A stretch of 39,978 bases of DNA from Novosphingobium sp. (GCA_030697365.1 JAUYQH010000089.1:1-39978); one strand, 5' to 3'; counted from the first letter of the stretch, positions 16,010 through 25,567 are shown. Made by a program: numbers and translations. Notes: a model not told the origin generated them from the sequence alone.

Positions 16010-18226
16010 ATGGAGGGATACCGGCGAAATGAAATCACGCGTGATCCGATGATTGAGACGGTTCCCAGCATTTGCCGGTATTGTACCGCATTCTGCCCCT
16101 TACTGGTTACGGTTGAGGATGGGCGCGCTACTAAGGTGACCGGTGATCCGGACGCGGTCGAATACCAAGGCTATACTTGTCCAAAGGGACGTGCGATCGC
16201 CGCCCACACTTACAGCGCTAACCGGCTTCTCCACAGCGTCAAGCGGGTCGCTGACGGCGAGTTCCAGCAAATAGCATCCGTTGACGCGGTTAGCGAGATC
16301 GGCGACCGGCTGCGCGCGATTATCGCCGAGCATGGCCCGCGGTCGGTGGCAATGTATTTCGGCAACGGCCAGATGCAGCACCCGTTCGGGGTGATGTTCG
16401 CAGTCGCGATGTTCCAGGCGATCGGATCGCCGATGATCTTCTCGGCGGTCACGCTGGACAAGCCAGCGGAAAAAACCGCCATGGTGATGCATGGCTACTG
16501 GATCGCCGGCGGCCAGGCGTTCGCCGAGGCGGATACCTGGCTCATCATCGGCGGCAATCCGCTGATCGCCAAGTCGAACGGCGCGCCGATCAACAATCCC
16601 GGAATGCGCATCAAGGAAGCGGTGCGTCAGGGCATGAAGCTGATCGTCATTGATCCACGCAAGACGGAAACGGCGAAACGTGCCCACGTCCACCTGCAGC
16701 CAAAGCCCGGCGAGGACCCGACGCTGCTGGCCGGTCTGATCCACATCATACTCGCCGAGGGAATGTATGACTGGGCCTTCGTCGCCGAGAATGCCGCGGG
16801 GCTTGAGACCCTTCGAGCCATGGTCGAGCCATTCGCCCCGGCGTATGTCGCGGAGCGCGCCGGCGTCCCGGTCGACTTGCTGCTCGAGGCGGCCCGAACC
16901 TTCGGCCGGGCTCGGCGCGGCATGTCGGTATGCGCCACCGGGCCAAGCTTCGCTACCCGAAGCAACCTGACCTTCTACCTTTCCCTATGCCTCAATACGC
17001 TGTGCGGACGATGGACCCGGGCGGGAGAGCGGGCGGTGTTCCCGAATGTCCTGCTGCCGAGTTTCACGCCTAAGGCGCAGCCGCTACCGCCCTACGACGT
17101 GTATGGCACCGCGCCGATGCGCGTGATGGGGCTGCGGGAGACGGCGGCCGGGATGCCATCTGCCGCATTGCCGAGCGAGATCTTGCTCGAAGGCGACGGC
17201 CAGGTGAAGGCGCTGTTCTGCATTGGCGGCAACCCGATGTCGGCCTTTCCTGATCATCAGACGACCGAGCAGGCGCTGCGATCGCTTGACCTGTTCGTCT
17301 CGCTGGACATCACTCTCAACGCCAGCTCACTGCTGTCCGACTATGTGATCGCCCCGCCGATGCCGCTCGAACTGCCCGCGTTGACCTTGCAGACCGAGTT
17401 TACCAAATACATGCACGCCAGCCGCGGTTATCAGACGCCGTGGGCGCAATATGCCCCGGCGGCGGTGGCGCCGCCCCAGGGATCAGATCTGATGGAGGAG
17501 CATCGCTTCTTCTTCGAGCTGTCGCGGGCTCTCGACCTCCAGTTGGTTATCGCCAGTGGGTTCGGCTCAGGAAAGTTCGTAGAAAGCCCGCCGCAGAGCC
17601 TGACGCTGAACATGGCCGGCGAGGCGCCGAGCCTCGACGAATTGTTCGAATGGGCGACGATCAACAGCCGGATCCCTCTCGACGAGGTCAAAAAATATCC
17701 GCACGGCAAGAAGTTCCAAATCGACATCACCGTCGAGCCCCGGGACCCGGAATGTACCGCCCGGCTCGAACTGGCCGACGCGGTGATGATGGCCGAGTTG
17801 CGCGAACTGAGGGCCCAGGAGCCGTTGGCCGACCCGCGTTATCCCTTCCGGCTGGTTTGCCGGCGGGCGAATAATAGCTATAATTCGATCGGCACCGACC
17901 TGCCGGAGCTGCTCAAGGGAAAGCCGTACAACCCGGTGTCTGCACATCCGCTCGACCTCGCTACGCTCGGTGTAACGGTCGGGGATTTGGTCACAATCCA
18001 ATCACCGGTAGGACCCCTGCTGGCGGTTGCAGAAGCCGACGATACGCTGCGACGCGGGGTTGTGTCGCTGACCCACGGCTTCGGCTCGCAAGGGGGTGAC
18101 CCGCGGGTCGTCGGGAGCAATGTCAATGAGTTGATCGACAACGCCGAATATGACCCTCTCACCGGCATCCCGCGGATGAGCGGAATCCCCGTCGCCATAG
18201 TCCCAGCGACGGCAGCGGCGGTCTGA
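16010..18226 (+). CDS. Molybdopterin-dependent oxidoreductase with [4Fe-4S] cluster
   Basis: A 738-residue catalytic subunit of the DMSO-reductase/formate-dehydrogenase superfamily. The N-terminal cluster motif is C22-x2-C25-x3-C29-x27-C57 (CRYCTAFC, then TCPKGRA). Bis-MGD-binding segments follow, for example LIIGGNPLIAK and IVIDPRKTETAKRA, with a second IGGNPMSAF and the C-terminal molydop-binding domain (about 620-730). There is no twin-arginine signal, so it is probably cytoplasmic. The usual Cys or Sec molybdenum ligand is not evident: the local segment reads FSAVTLDKPAEK (Thr148 or Ser145). No separate small subunit is adjacent. The start is uncertain: ATG 16010 has no well-spaced ribosome site, and in-frame ATG 16049 also fits the family N-terminus. 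Confidence 0.92.
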   Translation: MEGYRRNEITRDPMIETVPSICRYCTAFCPLLVTVEDGRATKVTGDPDAVEYQGYTCPKGRAIAAHTYSANRLLHSVKRVADGEFQQIASVDAVSEIGDRLRAIIAEHGPRSVAMYFGNGQMQHPFGVMFAVAMFQAIGSPMIFSAVTLDKPAEKTAMVMHGYWIAGGQAFAEADTWLIIGGNPLIAKSNGAPINNPGMRIKEAVRQGMKLIVIDPRKTETAKRAHVHLQPKPGEDPTLLAGLIHIILAEGMYDWAFVAENAAGLETLRAMVEPFAPAYVAERAGVPVDLLLEAARTFGRARRGMSVCATGPSFATRSNLTFYLSLCLNTLCGRWTRAGERAVFPNVLLPSFTPKAQPLPPYDVYGTAPMRVMGLRETAAGMPSAALPSEILLEGDGQVKALFCIGGNPMSAFPDHQTTEQALRSLDLFVSLDITLNASSLLSDYVIAPPMPLELPALTLQTEFTKYMHASRGYQTPWAQYAPAAVAPPQGSDLMEEHRFFFELSRALDLQLVIASGFGSGKFVESPPQSLTLNMAGEAPSLDELFEWATINSRIPLDEVKKYPHGKKFQIDITVEPRDPECTARLELADAVMMAELRELRAQEPLADPRYPFRLVCRRANNSYNSIGTDLPELLKGKPYNPVSAHPLDLATLGVTVGDLVTIQSPVGPLLAVAEADDTLRRGVVSLTHGFGSQGGDPRVVGSNVNELIDNAEYDPLTGIPRMSGIPVAIVPATAAAV

Positions 18227-18303
18227 GCCAAGTCGGTTCGCTGTCGCTGCGGCGGTGCGCATAGCTTGCGCTCCGCACCGGCGACGATTTCGCAGGAGAA
18301 AGT

Positions 18304-20466
18304 ATGAAAATTACGAGTTTTAGGGCCGCCCTTTGTAGCGTCGTGGCTGCCGCCGGATTCGCCTGCGCTGCGAGCGCATCTGAAGGCGCTGGACTACGCG
18401 TCTTTTCCAGTCGAGCTGACATGGTAAGTGGGGACGAAGCTTTGGTCGAATTTCCGTCACGGATCGACCCAAAGGCGCTTAGCATCTCGCTGAATGGCCC
18501 TGACATCACCAAGGCCCTTCATGTCGAGCAATCCGACGGAAGAACCATCGCTTTGGTTGGTGGCCTGAAGCCTGGCAAGAACCTCTTGGAAGTCGGCGAA
18601 CGGGGCAAAGCCCGGGCAAAGTTGGAAATCACCGTCTATCCACGTTCAGGGCCGATATTTTCGGGCCCGCATCAGAAACCCTTCATCTGCCAGACGAACG
18701 AGTTCGAACTTCCGATAACTGGGGGCAACTTGGGGCCTCCTCTCGACAGCAACTGCTCGATCGAGACACGCGTTGATTATGTTTACAAGGCGACGGACGG
18801 CGCACTGAAGGCGCTGCCCAATCCGTCATTGCCTCCTGCCGATGTGGCGCGGACCACGACCAAGGACGGTCGCGAGGTTAACTTCATCGTCCGGGTCGAG
18901 ACAGGCACGGTAAACCGGTCGATTTATCAGATAGCCATATTGCATGATCCCTCGGTCGACCCTGCACCGGATCCCTGGCATCGGCCTTCGGGGTGGAATG
19001 GCAGGCTGATATATAATTTCGGAGGGGGCTGCCGTGCGGCATACCAGCAAGGAAGGTCCATAAGTTTCGGATATCATTCGGGAAAGCCTGTTCCCATGGG
19101 TAAGGCGATCGTCGAGCCTGACTGGCTGGGTCTCGGCTATGCCACCGCCGGCGCGACTCTGACGACTTGGCAGAATAACTGCAACGATGTCACCTCCGCC
19201 GAGACAGCCATGATGGTGAAGGAGCGGTTTATCGAGCACTATGGTCCGGTCGCGCATGTCATGGGCTCGGGCGGATCTGGTGGTGCAATGCAACAGTTTC
19301 TGATTGCGCAGAATTATCCAGGAATCCTGGATGGCATCATGGTCCAGGCCACACACCCAGACTATCTTTCCTACAACACCAGCGTGGTATCGGACGCCGC
19401 GCTATTGGATCGAGTGTTCAGTCTTCCCGATCTTAAGGGACTGACCGACGATCAACAGACCGCGATTGGTGGGTTCGCCAATTGGAAGGTAATCGGCAAG
19501 TCTTGGCTTGGATTTTCTCCAGGGTGGAACGTTCCGAATGGAGCCAGCTGCGCCTCTCCCATTCCAAATTCGCTGATTTATGATCGGGAGAAAAACCCCC
19601 GGGGCGTGCGCTGCACGATCGTCGATAATATGATCAACGTCTACGGACGCGACCCTAAAACCGGCTTTGCCCGGACGCCGCTCGACAATGTCGGCGTGCA
19701 GTATGGTCTGACCGCCTTCAACGCCGGGGAAATCACGGCCGAGCAGTTCATTGTGCTCAACGAGAAGATCGGTGGTTACGACGTGGACGGTCGCTTCGTC
19801 GGGGGGCGCACGACTGGAGACCCAGAGGCGATCCGTATTGCCTATGCGACCGGAAGAGTTGCCGGAGGTGGTGGAGGCTTGGCGAGTACGCCAATCCTTA
19901 ACACGCACACCTATGTGGACGAGTTCGACCACCATTCGCGCGCTGACATCTTTATGAGCCGTGACCGGTTGATTGCCGCCAATGGCGATGCCGGAAACAT
20001 GGTGACCATCACCCTGCCCAGCGATAGAAATCTCGACCGGGTCCACGACATTGTGCGGTTACCGAATAAATTCTTACTCAAGATGGAAGAGTGGCTCGAC
20101 AACATCGCTCGGGATCCTGCAGTGGAGAGCCACGAGAAGACGGTACGCAACAAGCCTGCCGACCTGCTGGATGGCTGCGAACTGCCCGACGGACGCGTGG
20201 TCAACGAAATGCCGAGCTATTCCGGACCAGGTAAATGCAACGCGGCCTATCCATCCCATGGCACCCCGCGAACCGCGGCAGGCGCGCCAATCGCGCTTGA
20301 TATTTTGAAATGCGCGCTAAAGCCATTCGATGCAAAGGCCTATTCTCATCCGATAACGGTCGCGCAGGCCGCGCGCCTGCAGGCTGTATTTCCGAATGGT
20401 GTCTGCGACTACACCAGGAAGGGTGTCGGGCAGCTCACGAAACTGGCCACATGGCTTCGCTATTGA
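18304..20466 (+). CDS. Exported DUF6351-like protein, alpha/beta-hydrolase-like
   Basis: A 720-residue protein. Residues 1-25 form a signal peptide (basic start, hydrophobic core, AASA cleavage region). The N-terminal domain reads LRVFSSRADMVSGDEALVEF, then SLNGPDITKAL, the pattern I recall for DUF6351 proteins. A nucleophile-elbow-like GSGGSGG is at 321-327, with Ser325 the candidate nucleophile, and several cysteines suggest a periplasmic disulfide-bonded fold. It is therefore probably a secreted hydrolase, perhaps an esterase, but the activity is not established. The start ATG 18304 is preceded by AGGAGAA. It lies 77 bases after the molybdopterin enzyme and likely shares its promoter. The TonB receptor is next. 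Confidence 0.82.
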   Translation: MKITSFRAALCSVVAAAGFACAASASEGAGLRVFSSRADMVSGDEALVEFPSRIDPKALSISLNGPDITKALHVEQSDGRTIALVGGLKPGKNLLEVGERGKARAKLEITVYPRSGPIFSGPHQKPFICQTNEFELPITGGNLGPPLDSNCSIETRVDYVYKATDGALKALPNPSLPPADVARTTTKDGREVNFIVRVETGTVNRSIYQIAILHDPSVDPAPDPWHRPSGWNGRLIYNFGGGCRAAYQQGRSISFGYHSGKPVPMGKAIVEPDWLGLGYATAGATLTTWQNNCNDVTSAETAMMVKERFIEHYGPVAHVMGSGGSGGAMQQFLIAQNYPGILDGIMVQATHPDYLSYNTSVVSDAALLDRVFSLPDLKGLTDDQQTAIGGFANWKVIGKSWLGFSPGWNVPNGASCASPIPNSLIYDREKNPRGVRCTIVDNMINVYGRDPKTGFARTPLDNVGVQYGLTAFNAGEITAEQFIVLNEKIGGYDVDGRFVGGRTTGDPEAIRIAYATGRVAGGGGGLASTPILNTHTYVDEFDHHSRADIFMSRDRLIAANGDAGNMVTITLPSDRNLDRVHDIVRLPNKFLLKMEEWLDNIARDPAVESHEKTVRNKPADLLDGCELPDGRVVNEMPSYSGPGKCNAAYPSHGTPRTAAGAPIALDILKCALKPFDAKAYSHPITVAQAARLQAVFPNGVCDYTRKGVGQLTKLATWLRY

Positions 20467-20977
20467 GAGTAGCGATGCGCATGGCCAGCGAAGAGCCCGG
20501 TGTCCTAACTATCTCAGACGGCGGGGATATCCGCATGCATGTGGCCCGGTAGCGGCGGTTTCGACGCAGCGGCGCTCTCACTACAGCGGGCTTGATCGGC
20601 GACGACCAACCGGCTCAATGCCTTCATGAGCAAGGACCGCACCGGGAGATGGCGCTCGCCAGAGCGGCGCCGCCCCGGAGTCGTGTATATTTGAGCAGGG
20701 AAGGCATCCGCCCCCGGGAAAGCGGGCTGCATGTCGAGTGGCAGTGCATAAGGCTGGCGTACTTCTATGCCCACGCCCATCGATTACAATCGTAATGCCT
20801 TTGATAGGAGCCTTCACGCTAATGGCCAAGTGGCGTATGAGTTCAATGGGACTTCTGTTATAAACGACAACAGATGAGACGGGAGACGAAAAGAAGTCTT
20901 TCACATCACTCGACATCTTGACCAAGCCCGGATCAATGACTTGCGAGCGGATAGAAACGCACTCGGAGGGGTTAGTA
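20467..20977. other. Intergenic region upstream of the TonB receptor
   Basis: This is 511 bases without a supported gene. A 135-codon minus-strand frame (20581-20988) covers much of it, but it has no recognisable domain and runs into the receptor start. The notable content is the ATTAC-N4-GTAAT palindrome at 20783-20796. The receptor ribosome site GGAGGGG is at 20965-20971. Confidence 0.5.
20782..20797. promoter_or_regulatory. Putative operator variant, GATTAC-AATC-GTAATG
   Basis: Perfect ATTAC/GTAAT inverted repeat with the same 4-base spacer as the ATTGC sites, with one symmetric substitution per half. It is 181 bases upstream of the TonB receptor start. Confidence 0.45.
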
Positions 20978-23866
20978 ATGAAAAGCAATGCGTCGTTGTT
21001 TATTGGGTCTCTTGCATCGATTATGTTGCACCCAAGCCTAGTCCATGCGCAGGAAGAAACGGTGGCTCAGGAAGAGGCGGGGGCCCAGCCTCGGCCGGCG
21101 ATCAGTGAACCCGTGCAGGCTCAGGATATCGTTGTCACTGGCTCGCGCGTCGTTCGGAGCGGAGCCAATTCGCCGTCGCCTCTGACGGTTTCGTCTGCGG
21201 AGGATCTCAACAAGGTCGCGCCGCAGACATTGGTCGAGGCTCTCCGGCAATTGCCTCAGTTCTCCGGATCTCTGACGAAGGCGAGCGGATCTCATATCGT
21301 TCCCACACTGGGCGTTCACGGCGATTTTGTGAATTTGCATGGAATTGGAGCCATCCGTACCCTGGTCCTGCAGGACGGCAGGCGCCTGGCGCCGACGTCC
21401 TATTATGGTCTGGTGGACACGGGGGTCATTCCGCAGCTTCTGGTAAACCGCGTTGAAGTCGTCACCGCGGGCGCCTCGGCGGCCTATGGCTCGGACGCGG
21501 TGTCTGGTGTGGTCAACTTCATTCTCGACCGCAAGTTTGAAGGGCTGAAGGGCGTCGTTCAAGGAGGTGTCTCCTCGCGCGGCGACAATGAGAACTATCG
21601 AGTTGGTTTGGCCTATGGCACTGCATTGAGCGACAGGTTAAACCTCGTGGCTTCGTTGGAGCGCTACCAGACAAAGGGTATGCCCTTCGACAATCGGCCG
21701 AAATACGCCAATCCCAGTCGGCCGGTAGGCGCCGTGCCTGGTGGGGGAACGGCGGGCTCGGTGACCAATCCATTGATCGATGGCAAAAATCTCCGTTTCC
21801 AGAGTCTGGGCACGTTCGGCGGCTTCATCACCAGCGGACCATTCGCCAATCAGACATTCATTCAGCCGGGGGTGTTCCGTCCGGTCGTTACGGGGGTGCC
21901 GACTGGCAGCACGGGCTTTTTCGTGGGTGGCGACTTCGCGCGTGCCGGTGGGCTTTACCAGACCTTGCCGGCGACGTCGAACACTGGATTCGTCCGCTTG
22001 AACTACGAAGCGACCGATTCGCTGACTGCATTCGTCCAACTCAACGGTGCCATAAACAAGTTCGCTTATGGTCATGGCGTCGGTGGTCTGATAGCCGGCA
22101 GGACATATTTTGCCGAGAATCCGTTCTTGCCAGCGAGCTTGGCGGCTGGCCTCGCTAGCGCTGGGGTGTCGTCATTCACGATGACGCGGAGCTTTACCGA
22201 GCAGTCAGCAAAGGAGAAAGCGACGGAGGAGCGGGTCCGCTACTACAACCTGGCAACGGGCCTTGAAGGAAAATTTGGCGACTTCCGATGGGACGTGACG
22301 TATCAGCATTCCTGGGTGCGTGATCGCGCTTCCAAGCTCGACCTGAGCAACGATCGACTGGCGGCGGCCAGCGACGCCGTGCGCGATCCGGCGGGCAACA
22401 TCGTTTGTCGGCCCACCCTTGATCCGGATCCCGCGGTTCGCGCCCGGTTCGCCGGTTGCGTTCCCATCAATCTGTTTGGACAAGGCGCTTCTTCCGCGGC
22501 GGCAACTGACTACGTGAGCGCTTATTCCAAATTCCAGGTTATCAACAAGTTCGATCAAGTGGCGGCGACAATCTCGGGGGACCTTATTCAGCTTCCGGCG
22601 GGCGCCATAGCCGCGGCGGTTGGCGCGGAATATCGCAAGGTCAGTCTCGAGATGACCAGCAATGGCGACCCGCGCTTTCCTGTTAACAGGACCGGCTTGA
22701 GGAATCTTGCCCCAGGCAGTCTGGCGTTCGTGACGGTGAATCAAGCGACAGCAAACGGCAGCGAAAACGTTAAGGAGGCGTTCGGTGAAGTCGTGGTCCC
22801 GGTGTTCAAGGACCAGCCCTTTGCCCACGCACTCGAGTTGAATGCCGCGGCCCGCCGCACTGACTATTCAATCAGCGGCGGCGTCACCACCTGGAAAGTC
22901 GGAGGCTTTTGGGAGCCATTGGACGGGCTCCGACTGCGGGGGACTCGATCTCGCGACATCCGCGCGCCCACCCTGTTTGATCTGTTCAACAATGGGCAGG
23001 CTTTGACCGCTGTCTTCTTCGATCCGCACATCAACAAGTCGGTAGTTGTCAACCGGGCCGCGCGCGGTAATCCTAATCTCCGGCCCGAGATTGCAAAGTC
23101 ATTGAGCGCGGGCATCGTGATCCAGCCCAATGCAATGCCGGGGTTCTCGCTTTCGATCGACTATTACGACGTCGATCTGAAGGGAGCGATCCAGACGATC
23201 AATACAGACCTCGCGGCTAGAGCCTGCGAGGACACTAACGGCACGAGCCCGCTTTGCGCTTTGATTATCAGGCCCTTGCCGTTCAGCAACCGGACGGACG
23301 CGAATGCTGCAACCGAAATTATCTTCGCGCCGACCAATATCGCCGGGCTGCGGACCAAAGGATTTGACATCGAGCTCGGCTACAGACGCGCTTTGGGCGC
23401 TGGCGAATTTTCAACCCGCGCGTTTGCGACCTATGTCGACAAATACGAGATCCAGGACAGCCCGCTCCAGCAGAAGATCGATCTGGCGGGTTTTACGGAA
23501 GGCGATATTTCGTCAATCGGGGCGGTCATTCCCAAGTTTCGCGGAAGCTTGCAGGTCAACTACACCATCGACCGTTGGAACATCACTGCTCAGGAGCGAA
23601 TGATCGGGCGGTTGAAGCGAGGAGGGATCAACATCTGGGCGGAGTCCGATATACCGGCCTACTTCTACACGGATCTCACCGTGGCGTACCAGCTTGGGAA
23701 GCCCAGTAGCGGGTCGGAGATCTTTCTTACGGTAAACAACTTGTTCGACAACGATCCGCCGTTTGTCGCCAACGGGCCAACTGCGGGATTGACCTTCGCA
23801 ACGATCACCTCCGTCTACGACACGGTCGGAATGGCGTTCACTGCGGGTGCGCGATTCAAATTCTGA
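20978..23866 (+). CDS. TonB-dependent outer-membrane receptor
   Basis: A 962-residue outer-membrane channel for energised uptake of a large or scarce compound. The signal peptide is at 1-25 (ends LVHAQE). A TonB-box-like DIVVTGSRV is near residue 50, followed by the plug domain (about 60-180, with VEVVTAGASAAYGSDAVSGVVNFILDR) and a long beta-barrel ending in the expected terminal phenylalanine (RFKF). No N-terminal signalling domain is seen, so it probably does not talk to a sigma/anti-sigma pair. The frame opens 20 codons earlier, but GGAGGGG 6 bases before ATG 20978 fixes the start. It is closed by a strong terminator. It lies next to DUF6351 and IclR genes, so a role in importing the cluster substrate is likely. 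Confidence 0.95.
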   Translation: MKSNASLFIGSLASIMLHPSLVHAQEETVAQEEAGAQPRPAISEPVQAQDIVVTGSRVVRSGANSPSPLTVSSAEDLNKVAPQTLVEALRQLPQFSGSLTKASGSHIVPTLGVHGDFVNLHGIGAIRTLVLQDGRRLAPTSYYGLVDTGVIPQLLVNRVEVVTAGASAAYGSDAVSGVVNFILDRKFEGLKGVVQGGVSSRGDNENYRVGLAYGTALSDRLNLVASLERYQTKGMPFDNRPKYANPSRPVGAVPGGGTAGSVTNPLIDGKNLRFQSLGTFGGFITSGPFANQTFIQPGVFRPVVTGVPTGSTGFFVGGDFARAGGLYQTLPATSNTGFVRLNYEATDSLTAFVQLNGAINKFAYGHGVGGLIAGRTYFAENPFLPASLAAGLASAGVSSFTMTRSFTEQSAKEKATEERVRYYNLATGLEGKFGDFRWDVTYQHSWVRDRASKLDLSNDRLAAASDAVRDPAGNIVCRPTLDPDPAVRARFAGCVPINLFGQGASSAAATDYVSAYSKFQVINKFDQVAATISGDLIQLPAGAIAAAVGAEYRKVSLEMTSNGDPRFPVNRTGLRNLAPGSLAFVTVNQATANGSENVKEAFGEVVVPVFKDQPFAHALELNAAARRTDYSISGGVTTWKVGGFWEPLDGLRLRGTRSRDIRAPTLFDLFNNGQALTAVFFDPHINKSVVVNRAARGNPNLRPEIAKSLSAGIVIQPNAMPGFSLSIDYYDVDLKGAIQTINTDLAARACEDTNGTSPLCALIIRPLPFSNRTDANAATEIIFAPTNIAGLRTKGFDIELGYRRALGAGEFSTRAFATYVDKYEIQDSPLQQKIDLAGFTEGDISSIGAVIPKFRGSLQVNYTIDRWNITAQERMIGRLKRGGINIWAESDIPAYFYTDLTVAYQLGKPSSGSEIFLTVNNLFDNDPPFVANGPTAGLTFATITSVYDTVGMAFTAGARFKF

Positions 23867-23878
23867 GCGACAGGGAAC

Positions 23879-23898
23879 GGGAGGCGGAAACGCCTCCC
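23879..23898 (+). terminator. Rho-independent terminator after the TonB receptor
   Basis: Perfect 8-bp GC-rich stem (GGGAGGCG / CGCCTCCC) with a GAAA tetraloop, followed by a T-rich TCTTCTCTT tract, 12 bases after the stop. Confidence 0.88.
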
Positions 23899-23914
23899 TC
23901 TTCTCTTCCGCCGG

Positions 23915-24572
23915 GTGGAAGCGGGGGCCCGTATGGAGCTGACGATGCGATTAGTCCAAGTTCGACGAGGCGACGGAACCCGGCGATTGGCGGGCACGAG
24001 CACAAGCGGGCTGATTGTCGGATCACTGCTGGAAATTGTGGGCGCGGAGGCGGTATCCGGAGCCCCCGCCGGGACGGCGCCAGCGGGTGGGGGCACTACA
24101 TGTCCGGTCGTCATGGTTCCGATGCGGGATGGCGTCAAACTGGCCACGGAAGTGTGCCAGCCCGCCAGACTTGGCAAATATCCAATCATCCTGAAACGTT
24201 CTCGCTATAATGGCCATCCGGCTAGCGGCTTAGGGGCGGTTTCAGCAACGGTGATGAAGACGTACCAAGTCCAGCTCACTCGGCACCGACTCCCTTCGCC
24301 TTGGCCTCGAGGGAGTCCTCGCCCGGTCGTTAGTACGGAACCGGACAATCCTTTTGGGCGTGGATCAAAGTGGCGCGAGGTTGCCGCAGCGGACACCGCG
24401 CCGGCCCAAATTGAAGCCGAGATCGCCGGCTCAACCGGGCGCATCGACTGCTTCGTCTAAGACCGCCTTCCCCAGCTGCTGCCGCTGGCCAGCGCTCCCT
24501 CGCCCAGCACTGAGCTGACGCCCTGGTATGATATCTGGGTATCGCTCCCGCCGGAGGACCGGTGTTCTCGTA
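23915..24572 (+). pseudogene. Decayed CocE/NonD-family hydrolase
   Basis: A fragment of a gene like the intact one at 36511-38571. Residues from about 24090 read TCPVVMVPMRDGVKLATEV, then ARLGKYPIILKRSRYN, which matches VEKVPMRDGVKLSTEV and KPGKYPVIMMRTPY of the intact copy. The catalytic-domain centre is then missing. The frame resumes with PAQIEAEIA, a stop at 24458-24460, and in the same frame LLPLASAPSPSTELTPWYDIW, which matches the ALPLATDP/FYQEWLKHP region of the intact protein. So there is a large internal deletion, a premature stop and loss of the C-terminus. The nucleophile region is lost, so no activity is expected. It follows the receptor terminator directly. Confidence 0.8.
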
Positions 24573-24713
24573 GGCGGGAATGCCGGCGTCGGCGATCAGC
24601 TCCGCCCAGCGCCGCAATCACAGCCGCGCCGTGAATCGCGCGCGCGTGCTAAACCCAGCTACTCCGACCCGTCCCTTTCCTCACCCTTGATTTTTGCTGT
24701 GGCGGACCGTAGA

Positions 24714-24727
24714 ATTGCATTCTTAAT
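24714..24727. promoter_or_regulatory. Possible degenerate operator upstream of the IclR gene
   Basis: ATTGC-ATTC-TTAAT has one mismatch to ATTGC-N4-GCAAT and lies 58 bases before the IclR start. One-mismatch sites also occur by chance inside genes (for example 1573-1586), so this is a weak call. Confidence 0.3.
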
Positions 24728-24784
24728 CGAGCGGTCGCCCTGAGGAATCTGCTCGATCGGTCCGGGGAGGTTTCCGAAATCGCG

Positions 24785-25567
24785 ATGCGCCGTGTTAAAT
24801 CCGCTGAGCGGACACTTGCTTTATTCGAACTTTATTCCGCCAAACAGCGGCCTCTGACCGTCGGAGAAATCGCCGAGTTCTTGTCAATCCCCCAACCCAG
24901 CGTGACAATGCTCGTGCAGAATTTGGTAGCGTTAGGCTACCTAGAGCAAGACCGGCGAACGCGTACTTATACTCCCACGTTAAGAATAGCTCTGCTCGGA
25001 AGCTGGATTCACCAGTCATTTGTTGAAGAACGGCAACTTGAATTACTCTTGAATAAACTGTTTGATGCGGTTAAAGAGACGACGTTTATCGGGATCCAGA
25101 ATGGTGTGCATGTTCAATACATCTTGTCGATAAAATCGCAATCGCCGAACAGGTTCGATGTTCAGGCATTGATGGCGCGCCCTCTGGCAACGTCGGCCGT
25201 TGGCAAGGCCCTCTTGAGCTTGAAGCCCGATACTGAGGCCAGGAGCCTCGTGCATCGCATCAATGCGGAGGCGGACGACCCTCGGTTCAAGACGAGCCCG
25301 CAGGATCTCATGAGGGAACTCGCCGATGTGCGTGCCAAGGGATATGCCGAAACGTGCGGTGAGGTGATTGATGGAATTGCCGTGATTGCAATGCCGGTGC
25401 GTCCCTTGCGGCGCCAGTCACCCATCGCCGTCGCCGTTGGCGGCCAGATCGAGCAGATGGAGCGAAAGAAGCCGCTCGTTCTGCTGGAACTCGAGAAGTT
25501 CGCCTCCGCCATTACGGAGGATGATGAAGCTAGGGTTTCGCTCACCGATATGGAAGTGCTCGCCTGA
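24785..25567 (+). CDS. IclR-family transcriptional regulator
   Basis: A 260-residue regulator. The N-terminal winged helix-turn-helix (about 5-65) contains VKSAERTLALFELY, LTVGEIAEFLSIPQPSVTMLVQNL and the wing LEQDRRTRTYTPT. The C-terminal IclR effector domain (about 80-250) contains RPLATSAVGKALLS and the segment GYAETCGEVIDGIAVIAMPV. IclR proteins bind palindromes as dimers or tetramers and often control aromatic or acid catabolism. ATG 24785 fits the family N-terminus, although the GGGGAGG upstream is about 13 bases away, which is long. It is the only complete regulator in the window, so it is the best candidate to bind the ATTGC-N4-GCAAT sites. A terminator follows 8 bases after the stop. 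Confidence 0.93.
   Translation: MRRVKSAERTLALFELYSAKQRPLTVGEIAEFLSIPQPSVTMLVQNLVALGYLEQDRRTRTYTPTLRIALLGSWIHQSFVEERQLELLLNKLFDAVKETTFIGIQNGVHVQYILSIKSQSPNRFDVQALMARPLATSAVGKALLSLKPDTEARSLVHRINAEADDPRFKTSPQDLMRELADVRAKGYAETCGEVIDGIAVIAMPVRPLRRQSPIAVAVGGQIEQMERKKPLVLLELEKFASAITEDDEARVSLTDMEVLA

Noticed and set aside
20581..20988. 135-codon minus-strand frame upstream of the TonB receptor
   Set aside because: No domain, no ribosome site, and it overlaps the receptor start and signal peptide.
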